Of a stretch of 64,000 bases of DNA, positions 27,605 to 36,491 are shown piece by piece. Source of the stretch: Fuerstiella marisgermanici. GTDB taxonomy: Bacteria > Planctomycetota > Planctomycetia > Planctomycetales > Planctomycetaceae. Location of the stretch: assembly GCF_001983935.1 (NCBI RefSeq), contig NZ_CP017641.1, forward strand, positions 6,171,001 to 6,235,000, given 5' to 3'. The notes under the pieces are model-generated. The model did no database searches and was not told the DNA's origin. It worked only from the letters and a program-made list of their open reading frames with translations. A program made the translations under genes and the position numbers. How positions within the stretch are numbered: position 1 is the first letter of the stretch; every line of letters begins with the position of its first letter.

Positions 27605-28069
27605 TCAGAACTTCTCCGTGGTGTGATCATCTGTTTTTGTATGTAAAAAATGTGCCAACGCGCCGTCGGCGAAGGCGACCAAACTACCGATCAAATGCCC
27701 CATTCGCAAGCATTGCTCGCACAAGCAGAAGGCCCCATAGGCCAGCAACAGGCAAACTCAACAAAAAACGAGCCAATGCACAGACCCGATCGGTTTGGCT
27801 CGAGTTCGACGTCGGCACGTCGGCAACATGTTTTCCCGTCTGCGGACGCGATGGAACGGCGGTGATAAGCAGCGTGCAACGCGGATCACCTGCAGCCGCC
27901 AGGCTTCTCATTCCGAACAACCAGCCTCATCCTCATAATCCGTACGGTGACTTATTGAAACAGCGGCTGGTCGCGGAGGCATTTGCGTGGATGCCGGACC
28001 CGCAACGTAACCTGCGGCAGAGACCCGTTCCAGGGGAATCCATTCATCAGCCCCCGATAAGCCCAGACC
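27605..28069. other. Intergenic region between divergent transporter and flippase genes
   Basis: 465 bases. A plus-strand ORF starting at 27637 runs through it and into the flippase gene in another frame, but its Arg/Pro-rich product looks like a frame shadow. A short hairpin (8-base stem CGAGCCAA/TTGGCTCG, 27769-27802, 18-base loop) is the only structure seen. No convincing promoter was found. Confidence 0.5.
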
Positions 28070-29590
28070 ATGAAACCGGTTCGCGACCTGTTGAAGCACT
28101 CATCGATCTACATGATCGGTCAGATCCTTACGCGCATGGCGTCGGTGCTGTTGCTGCCGTTTTACACGCACGTGCTGTCGCCAGCCGACTACGGCATCAC
28201 GGCGATTCTGGATTTGACGGCCGCCATCCTGTCGACGTTTATCGCCGGCGGAATGGTCAGCGCGGTGACTCGACACCACTTTGATGGCGATGACGAAAAG
28301 CACCACGACCGCGTCTGGTGGACGGGTCTGACCATGGTGGCCACAGTCTGCACAATCATCAGCCTGACGATGTACATGGGACGTCAGGTTCTGGCCGATG
28401 TGACGCTGGGCCCCGAGGTCGCCAACGGAGCGTGGTTTTATACGCTCAGCATTCTGACGCTGTGGTTCACGGTCATCGGAATGATCATCGATGCATATCT
28501 GCGAGCTCTAAAGTGGTCCGGCGTATTCGTTGCCATTTCACTGGGACGATTGCTGTTCAATGTAGGCATCAATGTTTACATGCTGGTTGTCCTGAAGCTG
28601 GGTGTGGAAGGATTGCTGATCGGCAATTTAACCGCAACGATCGTTCATACGGCCGTTCTTGGAATGGTCTTTATTAAGTCTCGCGGCCGTTACGTGCTTG
28701 ATAAAGTGATTGGCCAGCAGATGTTCCATTTTGCCGCACCGCTGGTCTTCACGGCGATTGCCAGCATGGCAATGCACGAAGCAGACCGATACTTTCTGCG
28801 GATCTGGGAAAGCATGGACGAGGTCGGCATCTATTCGCTGGCCCACAAAATCGGATTTGCCGTCAACACACTGTGTCTGCTGCCGTTCATTTCCATCTGG
28901 CACGTGGCAATCTACGACATCGAACGCATGCCAAACGCCAGTGAAGTCTTTGCGAAGTTCTTTGGTTGGTTCACCTCTGGCATGGGCATTCTGCTGCTGG
29001 GAGCTGCTTTAACTGTACATCCAGTTTTGCCATGGCTGACACCGGACGCCTACGGTGAAGCGATCGATCTGATCTCTGTTGTACTGCTGGGCTTCTTTGT
29101 GTTCGGGTTGAGCTTCATGTTTGAAGTTCCTTCGCTGCTGACCCGGAAGACTCGGCTAATGCTGCCAGGCTCTGTCGCCGGACTGGTCGTCAACGTTGCC
29201 GCGAACATGGCGCTGATTCCGATTATGGGATCCTGGGGAGCCGCCTGGGCAGGTGTGCTGACCTATCTTGTTTATTCATTCTGTATCCTGTTCGCGTGTC
29301 GCACAGTCATGAAGATCGAATACCCATGGCTAAAGTCAGCTGCCACGTCGGCCGCGTTTTGCGGCACATACGTCGGCCTGCGATACGCCTGCTTCCCCCA
29401 CATGAACGCATGGCAACAGATCGGCGTTTCTGTCGCGGTGTGTGCATTCTGGGCCGTGGTGCTGTTTGGCAGGGTTGGCCTGGACCTGGCGATGGAACGA
29501 TTGGCGAAGGCTAAGTCTTCGGAAGTCGACGCAGCAGAAACCAAAGATTTCAAACCTGAAGCCGCCACACCGGAACTGGTGGAAGCATGA
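28070..29590 (+). CDS. Polysaccharide flippase (Wzx/MVF-type, MOP superfamily)
   Basis: This 506-residue protein is hydrophobic throughout with about 12-14 membrane helices. The start KHSSIYMIGQILTRMASVLLLPFYTHVLSPADYGITAIL is characteristic of polysaccharide-biosynthesis flippases (PST family), here quoted only to place the N-terminal motif SPADYG at about residue 37. Such proteins flip lipid-linked oligosaccharide units across the inner membrane. The last about 30 residues are charged and cytoplasmic. Its TGA overlaps the ATG of the next gene, an acyltransferase, so the two are coupled. No polymerase or glycosyltransferase of the same pathway is adjacent. Confidence 0.88.
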   Translation: MKPVRDLLKHSSIYMIGQILTRMASVLLLPFYTHVLSPADYGITAILDLTAAILSTFIAGGMVSAVTRHHFDGDDEKHHDRVWWTGLTMVATVCTIISLTMYMGRQVLADVTLGPEVANGAWFYTLSILTLWFTVIGMIIDAYLRALKWSGVFVAISLGRLLFNVGINVYMLVVLKLGVEGLLIGNLTATIVHTAVLGMVFIKSRGRYVLDKVIGQQMFHFAAPLVFTAIASMAMHEADRYFLRIWESMDEVGIYSLAHKIGFAVNTLCLLPFISIWHVAIYDIERMPNASEVFAKFFGWFTSGMGILLLGAALTVHPVLPWLTPDAYGEAIDLISVVLLGFFVFGLSFMFEVPSLLTRKTRLMLPGSVAGLVVNVAANMALIPIMGSWGAAWAGVLTYLVYSFCILFACRTVMKIEYPWLKSAATSAAFCGTYVGLRYACFPHMNAWQQIGVSVAVCAFWAVVLFGRVGLDLAMERLAKAKSSEVDAAETKDFKPEAATPELVEA

Positions 29591-30237
29591 AGGCGTGCGT
29601 AAAGAACATTCTGCGAGCCATCTGCGCTGTGGTTGTGTCGCCGACTGTGCTGCTGTATCGCCTGCAGGCGGGAATGATCGGAACTGACAACGCGTTTCCT
29701 GGTTGGTCTCAATTGTTCAGCCTGATTCCCGGCAGGACGGGCGTCTATCTTAGGCACGCGTTCTATCGTTGCAGTCTGCGACGGTGCGACGACGATTCCT
29801 GCGTTTCCTTCGGCACGATCTTCTCACACCCAAACGCTTCTATCGGAAGAACGGCGTACATTGGCAACTACTGTTCAATTGGCGATGTCGAAATCGCAGA
29901 AGACGTGCTGATTGCGTCGCACGTATCGATCATGAACGGTTGCCGTCAGCACGGCCTGGAGCGTCTGGATGTGCCGGTGCGGGAACAAGTGGGCCACTAC
30001 GAAAATGTGACCATCGGTCGCGATACGTGGATTGGCGAGCGAGCCACCATTGCCGCCAGTGTCGGAAAGCACTGTGTGGTGGGAGCGGGTTCATTAGTGC
30101 TGACGCCACTACCCGACTATTCGGTGGCCGTCGGAGTTCCCGCTAAGATCATTCGCGATCGACGGGAACTGGCGAGTGATGCTGATCAAAGTCACGCCAC
30201 ACCATGTGTTGCGCAGACGGCAGAATCCGCACTCTAG
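29587..30237 (+). CDS. Hexapeptide-repeat acyltransferase (left-handed beta-helix)
   Basis: The 216-residue protein has an N-terminal hydrophobic/basic segment followed by hexapeptide repeats: ASIGRTAYIGNYCSIGDVEI and later VTIGRDTWIGERATI, VGKHCVVGAGSLV and the C-terminal AVGVPAKIIRDRR typical of the trimeric serine/sugar O-acetyltransferase family. The acceptor is probably a sugar of a surface polysaccharide, judging from the overlapping upstream flippase gene (ATGA). It starts at ATG 29587. Confidence 0.87.
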   Translation: MKACVKNILRAICAVVVSPTVLLYRLQAGMIGTDNAFPGWSQLFSLIPGRTGVYLRHAFYRCSLRRCDDDSCVSFGTIFSHPNASIGRTAYIGNYCSIGDVEIAEDVLIASHVSIMNGCRQHGLERLDVPVREQVGHYENVTIGRDTWIGERATIAASVGKHCVVGAGSLVLTPLPDYSVAVGVPAKIIRDRRELASDADQSHATPCVAQTAESAL

Positions 30238-30270
30238 CATTGAGTTGCCTGGCAGATCATGTGCTGGAAA

Positions 30271-30510
30271 TTAAGCCTTCCACATCGTCATCTTGTCCCA
30301 CTGGAACACGCACACACGCTTCATGCGAGTCTTGATGAGTTCGTATGCCTCATCGGCTGATAGCTCCGGCGAATCGCCAATCAGCTTGCGTAACAGAGCA
30401 TCAACCACCTGACAGTCTCGCACAATGTTCGGATCATTCGCCGCGTCTGCGGTGGGCACGACAAGAGAGCCATACAGTGTTGTGGGTCGATCAGAGTTCA
30501 TGAGTCGCAT
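30271..30510 (-). CDS. Small hypothetical protein
   Basis: An open frame of about 79 codons from ATG 30510 (TTG 30516 and ATG 30501 are alternatives, all without a clear ribosome site). Codon choice resembles neighbouring genes, and the product has a helical region DSPELSADEAYELIKTRMKR and ends in FQWDKMTMWKA. No known motif, membrane segment or signal peptide. Convergent with the acyltransferase gene. It may be a real small protein or chance. Confidence 0.45.
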   Translation of the reverse strand: MRLMNSDRPTTLYGSLVVPTADAANDPNIVRDCQVVDALLRKLIGDSPELSADEAYELIKTRMKRVCVFQWDKMTMWKA

Positions 30511-30771
30511 TTTCAAAGCTGACTGTTTGAGGCATGAAGGCTTGAGGGTGATGAGCGAAGCAGGCCCCCTGCAAACAGGGGATCACGAGGACCGGAGCAC
30601 GCAGTGACATCGAGATGCAGAATCCGTCCGAGCCTCATTGTCAAGACCTACGCCCCGCAACAAGCACCCTCAAGCCACCAAGGTGAAAGACCCCTTGGCA
30701 TGGAGTCATTATGGCGTGCTCCACCCGACTCACCAGGAGCGGGGTCCGCATTCCGCTGCGGCTTTCCGCAG

Positions 30772-31170
30772 TCACTCTTCCGTCGAGTCGGGCTTCTGCA
30801 CCGAACTGACAATCGACTTCAGGAGATCTCCGATGCGGTTGTTGTCTGTCCCTTTGACAATCACCGGAATTCCGCCAAGTTCTTCTGCCGCATTGCGAAC
30901 TCGCGAGTCGCTGCGGCCGGTGTGAATGATCGCGGGCGTAGAATAGCCGCGAGCACGCAGCTGTGTGAGCAGTTCAATTCCATCCATTTCCGGCAGGTCG
31001 ATGTCGACAATCAGGATGTCGCAGTTGCTCCCGTCCCAAAGCCGTAGAAGCGCTTCGGCGGAGTCAAACGTGTGGCATACGTGCCCCGAAGCCTGCACAA
31101 TTGCTTCCAGCGAATCACACACGTCCAAATCATCTTCCACAACTACGACAATGGCTTGAGTTCCCGACAT
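30772..31170 (-). CDS. Single-domain response regulator (CheY-like)
   Basis: ATG 31170 gives a 132-residue receiver domain without output; the frame upstream to 31275 is not receiver-like. Acidic pair E12/D13, phosphoacceptor D56 in VDIDLPEMDG, T84 and K106 are all in place. It is divergent from the giant sensor kinase gene, 166 bases away, and the FixJ-type regulator lies on the other side of that kinase. A role as a second phosphate acceptor or sink for the same kinase is inferred from position only. Confidence 0.88.
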   Translation of the reverse strand: MSGTQAIVVVVEDDLDVCDSLEAIVQASGHVCHTFDSAEALLRLWDGSNCDILIVDIDLPEMDGIELLTQLRARGYSTPAIIHTGRSDSRVRNAAEELGGIPVIVKGTDNNRIGDLLKSIVSSVQKPDSTEE

Positions 31171-31336
31171 AAGAGCAAACTGAGCTTTTTTGCAGACACG
31201 ACGAACGCAACAGAAGGCGAATCCTAGAACAGGTCGCGCCAGCATTCCCTTTCTATCGAAGCGCCGCCACGTCACAATGTGGAAACCCGCAGTGCCCTGC
31301 GGACTGAGTCTCGCACCCTTTTAGTGGCCCGCACAT

Positions 31337-34300
31337 TTGTCACGTTCCCGAATCCATTTCAGTCCCTCAATCACGTTCGACCTTCGTCCGACGCTCAGTG
31401 GCACCGCGCAAAGGAACCAACGAGCACTTTGCTGGATTAGCGTCGCCTTAATGATTCTGATCAGCTGTTGCCGAATCACGACCGGAGCAGAAACTTACCA
31501 ACCGCGAATGGCCAATCCGCTGGACGAAGATTGGCGCTGGCACTCGTTTTCTGAACTGAAAGGCCGAGGCCTGCGTTGTCTCGCCGAAGGTTTCAACAAA
31601 GAAATGTGGTTTGGCGTTGAACTGGGCGCAATGCGGTATGACGGGGTGACCTGGACTGAGTTTGGAGCGAACTCCGGCCTGCCATCCGCTGTCGAAGTGT
31701 TTGCGACTGTTGACAACCGTGTATTCGCAGCCACACGATTTGGCCTCTACCAAATTTCTGCTGCGCCCGGCGTAGAAGCAACATGGAAGCCGTTTCTTCC
31801 CGAGTCAGAGGAATGGCCCTGGGACTACTGGGGCCTGATTGCCACGACGAAAGGTGATCTTTGGGCGGCAACCACCTGGGGGCTATTGAAACTGCCGACC
31901 GCAGAAGTATCGGAATCTTCCAGCATTGCGGAGACCCCCACCCTATTTACCACGACGCAGATTGCGACGGAGTTCAAAAACCGACAGCCGTCTTCACGAA
32001 TTCACACTCAAACAATAGACGCCGACACATGGCGCAGCGCTGAGGCTGGGTTTGGTCTTTCCATTTTCAGTTCCTCAGTCGGAGGAAGTTCGATCGTGGC
32101 GTTGTCGGAGGAAGGACCGGCACAGCGAGCCGGGCTTAAGATTGGGGACAGAATCCTGAGCGTCGACGGAGAACCGCGATCCGCAGTCAGAGAAATTGAA
32201 CTCGACGCCGCCGCTGGAACAGCAATCTCGCTGTCGATCAGTCGACAGGGCATCGAACAGCCATTCATTGTTGAAATCGTTTCGGAAGAATCACCCGGAA
32301 GAACGCAAAGGTTTCGCCCCGCTGCCATCGCAGAAGATTCCTCCGGCGTGGTCTGGGTCGGCACGACTTCCGGCAGTCTCTACAGCTTACAACAGGAAAC
32401 CAGTCGGCCGGACCAGCCCGTGTGGGTAAATCACACGAAAAAGTCTGACCTGCCGCGAATGGGATCTCCTGATATCGCCAAAACTTCACGTGGCATCGCC
32501 GTGGTTTCGCGGCTCGCTTCAGCGCGCCAGATGTTGGAATACGACGGTAGCGACTGGAAATCCACACCACTAAAGCGATGGGTCAATAACTCGGTCATTG
32601 AAGTCGCCCCGGGACAAATTCTGATCGGCGCAACAGGCGCAATCCTGTCTGTCAGTGATGGTAAGGAAACTCGCCATTCGACCAGTGACCACGGAATTCA
32701 TGGTAACGATTTGCTGGTATGTCAGGTGTCGGACGGATCCATTTGGGTGGCAGGCGTGGATTCCATTGCGCTCCGCATAGAACCGCAGGGTCAGCGCTGG
32801 ACCACCTACGACGGACTCAACTACCAGGGCAGCACTGCAGATGGAGCAGATTGGTTTCTGTCGCAGCAATTTAAGGTGATTGAACATTCCGGCGATTCGT
32901 GGCAAGCGTACGATGCCAGTGATGGTTTGATGAGCGTTCCTATGAGCGTGGTGGTCACCAAAACAGGCGTGGTCTGGGCCGCCGGCAGCCACAATGGCGT
33001 CGCTGCAACGGCGATGTTTGATGGCGAGAAATGGGAACGCAAACTTCACCCCCAGCTGTCCTGGAGTATTGATCGTCGCGCAGCGTTTGAAGACCGTGAC
33101 GGGCGCATGTGGTTTGGCGCGGCCAGCGGGTACGCGTCGGATGAGGGGTTTGAAGGCGGCATTGTCAGGTTCGATGGAACCGATTGGAAACACTTTGTAT
33201 CAGCTGGAAGTTTTCCGTATGTCCATCGCTTCTGCCAGACAGCCGATGGTTCCATTTGGACTCGCGGGCCGCGCCTGGCTCAGATTCTTCCTGACGATTC
33301 TGTCGCAGACTTAAGCGGACTGCCGGATCGCGTTCGCGGCTATTCGGTGGCCATCGGCAACGACACAAATGGGGATCTCTGGGTGTCCAGAAATCGGCAC
33401 GGCGTCGCCCACGTAAGAGCACCTTGGCTGTACACCACACGTGCTGAGCGATCTCAAGCGGCGACTGGTGATGGCCAGCCGAATGCCGAGCCGACGACAG
33501 TCTGGTATACCGAACTGGACGGCTTATCCAACAACCGCCTGCGAAACATTTTGCCAATGCCGGACGGTAGCCTGATGACCAGTTCCTATGCTGGCTTCGA
33601 TCGCTTCAATGACGGTGCGTGGATTTCGTCGCCGCTGCCAGATGAACTGGCGGGCAGCGTCAGTAACGGAGCACTGAAGTCCGATGGGGACGACGCGGTC
33701 TGGGTCAACCTGTCGCGGCTTTGGACCATCACTCGCCAGCAGACGATGGAAGAGAAGTCCCTCCCTCCACTGGAGGGTCAGTTTCATGCGATCCGCTACG
33801 TCCCGAATGACCAGGCACCCGAAACACATATCTCGACATCGTCCGACAGGTTCGCAGAAGCAACAGGAGCCAGCATTTCGTTTCACGGGCGTGACCGCTG
33901 GAACACAACGCCGACCAGCAAGCTCATGTATTCCTGGGCCGTAGACAAAGGTCCATGGTCCGTCTTTTCTTACGACACACTGGTCGACATCACGGATCTG
34001 GCGGTGGGAAAACACGAGTTCCAGGTCCGCGCTCGGGATTCGGACCTGAACGTCGACTCTTCTCCTGCCATGCTGACCTTCGAAATCACGCCTCCGATCT
34101 GGCGCAGAGCCTGGTTTTTGTCCCTGATGGTGCTGACAGCAGCTCTGATTGCGGTCGCGCTTTCTCAATCCATTCGCGTGGTTCGTCAGGGAGCATTTTT
34201 AAAAACGACAAACGAAAAGCTGGTTGTCGCCGAGGGCCATTTACTGCGTTCGAATATTGAACTCGAACGCCGCGTTGATGCACGGACCGCGGAACTACGA

Positions 34301-35851
34301 GCCGTAAATGCAAGACTGCTACAGGAAATTGGTGATCGTGAAGTTGTGCAGCAACGCTTGAACGAAAGCGAACTACAGTATCGGTCTATTATCGAAGACC
34401 AGACAGAAATGATCATCCGGTTTAGGAAGGATGGCACTCTAACCTTTGCCAACACCGCGTATCAAAAAAGCAACGGACTGACAGACGAGACAGTCACCAG
34501 CTTCAACTGCTTCTCTGTCATTCATCCGGACGACCGCGATCGTGTGATCCAAATGGTTAGTGCGACCAGCATTGAAGAACCATTCGCGATGGATGTCATG
34601 CGGATCGTACGGCCGAACGGTGACATCGACTGGGCAGAATGGCGTGGGCGAGCCCTGATCGACAGTGAGGGGCGACACTACGGCTACCAGGCGGTGGGCC
34701 GCATTGTGACAGACCTATTCGAAGCCGAACAAAAGCTGCGTGAAAGCGAACTCCGCTACCGATCGATTGTCGAAGATCAGCACGAGATGATCATCCGCTT
34801 TGACCAGACAGGGACGATTATCTTCGCCAACGACGCCTACGCACGAGATGCCGGCTGTTCGCCACAGGAAGCAATTGGCAGATCCTGCTTCGACCGGATC
34901 CATCCGGACGATTTGCACGAAGCCAGGAAACTCATGGCGGCGACCAATATGGAAAATCCCATGGCTTTCATGCAGATGAGAATTGTGCTGGACGACGGCA
35001 CGGTCCGCTGGCGAGAATGGAACGGCCGCGCATTGTACGACGACCAGCAGCAGCTACTGGGTTATCAGGCGATCGGCCGCGACATCACAGAGCTGCGTAA
35101 GGCCGAAGCGCGGCTTCGACAGAAAGAAACCGAACTGGCTCACATGGCTCGGGTATCCGCCATGGGTGAAATGGTGGCGGGAATCTCTCATGAAATTAAG
35201 CAGCCGCTGGCCACTATTTCCAACTTCGCATCCGCGTCGCAAATGGTTCTGGAACAAGAAGGCTTGTCGGACGAGGACTGTTCAAAATTACAGTCATGGA
35301 CGATGCGCATCTCAAAGCAAACCGACCGTATCAATGCTATTGTCCAGCGGCTGCGACGCTTCGGTCGGCCGGGCAGCCAGAAACAAACGTTCTCCATGCG
35401 CGACGCTATCAAAGAAGCGTTGATGGTGACAGAAACCGCAACTCGTGATGCAGTTGATGAACTTAAAGTCGACTATTCAGACGAACTCTCAGAAGTGCAT
35501 GCCGATCGCATACAAATTGAGCAGGTCCTGGTCAATTTGATTCGTAATGCGTGCGATGCCATGGTGGACACCCCAATAGGAGAGCGGAAACTGACGATCA
35601 AAGCCACGCAGGATGAACAGAAGCTCACTGTCCTTGTCAATGATTCCGGGCCGGGAATTCCCACAGGGAAAACAAAGGAGGTTTTTGATATGTTTATCAC
35701 CTCCAAATCAGACGGCATGGGCATGGGGTTGGCAATCAGCCGCTCCATCATTGAAGCTCATGATGGAAAAATTCGATGTGTAGATGGTGCATGCGGCGGC
35801 CAGTTTGAATTTTCGTTGCCGATCGGTGAGCATAGCAGTAATGACAAATGA
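31337..35851 (+). CDS. Giant hybrid sensor histidine kinase: propeller with PDZ, Y_Y_Y, TM, two PAS, HisKA/HATPase
   Basis: From TTG 31337 the protein has 1504 residues and a basic-then-hydrophobic signal segment (to about residue 50). The periplasmic part contains two-component-regulator-propeller repeats (GVVWVGTTSGSLYSL, GSIWVAG, GRMWFGAASG, GDLWVSRNRHG). A PDZ-like domain lies within it (about 237-318: EGPAQRAGLKIGDRILSVDG). A Y_Y_Y-like domain (about 860-915) precedes a membrane helix (about 925-946) and a coiled coil. Two PAS domains (about 1013-1130 and 1137-1252) are close duplicates. The transmitter has SHEIKQP (His near 1285), NLIRNACDAM, NDSGPGIP and GMGMGLAIS. There is no receiver domain. 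The FixJ-type regulator overlaps its end. Confidence 0.9.
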   Translation: MSRSRIHFSPSITFDLRPTLSGTAQRNQRALCWISVALMILISCCRITTGAETYQPRMANPLDEDWRWHSFSELKGRGLRCLAEGFNKEMWFGVELGAMRYDGVTWTEFGANSGLPSAVEVFATVDNRVFAATRFGLYQISAAPGVEATWKPFLPESEEWPWDYWGLIATTKGDLWAATTWGLLKLPTAEVSESSSIAETPTLFTTTQIATEFKNRQPSSRIHTQTIDADTWRSAEAGFGLSIFSSSVGGSSIVALSEEGPAQRAGLKIGDRILSVDGEPRSAVREIELDAAAGTAISLSISRQGIEQPFIVEIVSEESPGRTQRFRPAAIAEDSSGVVWVGTTSGSLYSLQQETSRPDQPVWVNHTKKSDLPRMGSPDIAKTSRGIAVVSRLASARQMLEYDGSDWKSTPLKRWVNNSVIEVAPGQILIGATGAILSVSDGKETRHSTSDHGIHGNDLLVCQVSDGSIWVAGVDSIALRIEPQGQRWTTYDGLNYQGSTADGADWFLSQQFKVIEHSGDSWQAYDASDGLMSVPMSVVVTKTGVVWAAGSHNGVAATAMFDGEKWERKLHPQLSWSIDRRAAFEDRDGRMWFGAASGYASDEGFEGGIVRFDGTDWKHFVSAGSFPYVHRFCQTADGSIWTRGPRLAQILPDDSVADLSGLPDRVRGYSVAIGNDTNGDLWVSRNRHGVAHVRAPWLYTTRAERSQAATGDGQPNAEPTTVWYTELDGLSNNRLRNILPMPDGSLMTSSYAGFDRFNDGAWISSPLPDELAGSVSNGALKSDGDDAVWVNLSRLWTITRQQTMEEKSLPPLEGQFHAIRYVPNDQAPETHISTSSDRFAEATGASISFHGRDRWNTTPTSKLMYSWAVDKGPWSVFSYDTLVDITDLAVGKHEFQVRARDSDLNVDSSPAMLTFEITPPIWRRAWFLSLMVLTAALIAVALSQSIRVVRQGAFLKTTNEKLVVAEGHLLRSNIELERRVDARTAELRAVNARLLQEIGDREVVQQRLNESELQYRSIIEDQTEMIIRFRKDGTLTFANTAYQKSNGLTDETVTSFNCFSVIHPDDRDRVIQMVSATSIEEPFAMDVMRIVRPNGDIDWAEWRGRALIDSEGRHYGYQAVGRIVTDLFEAEQKLRESELRYRSIVEDQHEMIIRFDQTGTIIFANDAYARDAGCSPQEAIGRSCFDRIHPDDLHEARKLMAATNMENPMAFMQMRIVLDDGTVRWREWNGRALYDDQQQLLGYQAIGRDITELRKAEARLRQKETELAHMARVSAMGEMVAGISHEIKQPLATISNFASASQMVLEQEGLSDEDCSKLQSWTMRISKQTDRINAIVQRLRRFGRPGSQKQTFSMRDAIKEALMVTETATRDAVDELKVDYSDELSEVHADRIQIEQVLVNLIRNACDAMVDTPIGERKLTIKATQDEQKLTVLVNDSGPGIPTGKTKEVFDMFITSKSDGMGMGLAISRSIIEAHDGKIRCVDGACGGQFEFSLPIGEHSSNDK

Positions 35852-36458
35852 TCCGATCATCTACGTCGTCGACGACGATGCCGATTCCCGAGACTCAGTA
35901 GCGGCGCTGGTGTCGCAAATGGCCTGGCGAGTGCAGTCGTTTGCGTCGGCCGAAGACTTTCTGGCGGCTTATACCGGCTATCGGCCTGCCTGCCTGCTGA
36001 CTGACCATCGCATGCTGGGCATGACCGGCGTCGAACTGCTGGAGAAGTTGCGATCAAACGGCGTGTCGCTGTCGGTCATTGTCATGACGGCGTTCGCGGA
36101 AACCGACCTGACCGTACGAGCAATCCGCAGCGGTGCCGTCACGTTACTGGAGAAGCCTTTTTCCAACACGTCGCTATGGGACGCGATTCGAGAAGCGATC
36201 ACGGAAGACCGTCAGCAGGCCCAGGACGAAGCACTGAAACTTCGCATTGAAGAGCGCCTCACCATGCTGACAGAAAGCGAACTGGACGTTTTGAAACTGA
36301 TCTCACGAGGCGAACCGAACAAATCTGTGGCGGCGAAACTGAACGTGAGTATCCGGACTGTCGAAAGTCGACGCAGCAGCATCTTCGAAAAGATGCAGGT
36401 CTCGTCTGTGGCCGAATTGGTGCGACTTGTGATGATCGCACGGCCCGATTTATGTTGA
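35841..36458 (+). CDS. FixJ/NarL-type response regulator (REC + LuxR HTH)
   Basis: ATG 35841 overlaps the kinase stop by 11 bases and gives 205 residues. The receiver has acidic D11-D13, phosphoacceptor D55 in LLTDHRMLGMTG, Thr in VMTAFAE and Lys in LLEKPFS. The LuxR-type helix-turn-helix is LTESELDVLKLISRGEPNKS with SIRTVESRRSSIFEKM. This is the obvious DNA-binding partner of the overlapping sensor kinase. Target genes are not evident from the window. Confidence 0.93.
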   Translation: MTNDPIIYVVDDDADSRDSVAALVSQMAWRVQSFASAEDFLAAYTGYRPACLLTDHRMLGMTGVELLEKLRSNGVSLSVIVMTAFAETDLTVRAIRSGAVTLLEKPFSNTSLWDAIREAITEDRQQAQDEALKLRIEERLTMLTESELDVLKLISRGEPNKSVAAKLNVSIRTVESRRSSIFEKMQVSSVAELVRLVMIARPDLC

Positions 36459-36491
36459 CGATTGTCCGGTGTCCGAAGACAACCTGCCGCG

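Noticed and set aside
27637-28284. 215-codon plus-strand ORF across the transporter/flippase gap
   Set aside because: Arg/Pro-rich, overlaps the flippase N-terminus in another frame, no ribosome site.
30238-30771. CRISPR array or RNA gene in this low-coding stretch
   Set aside because: No repeat units or cloverleaf found; only one plausible small ORF.
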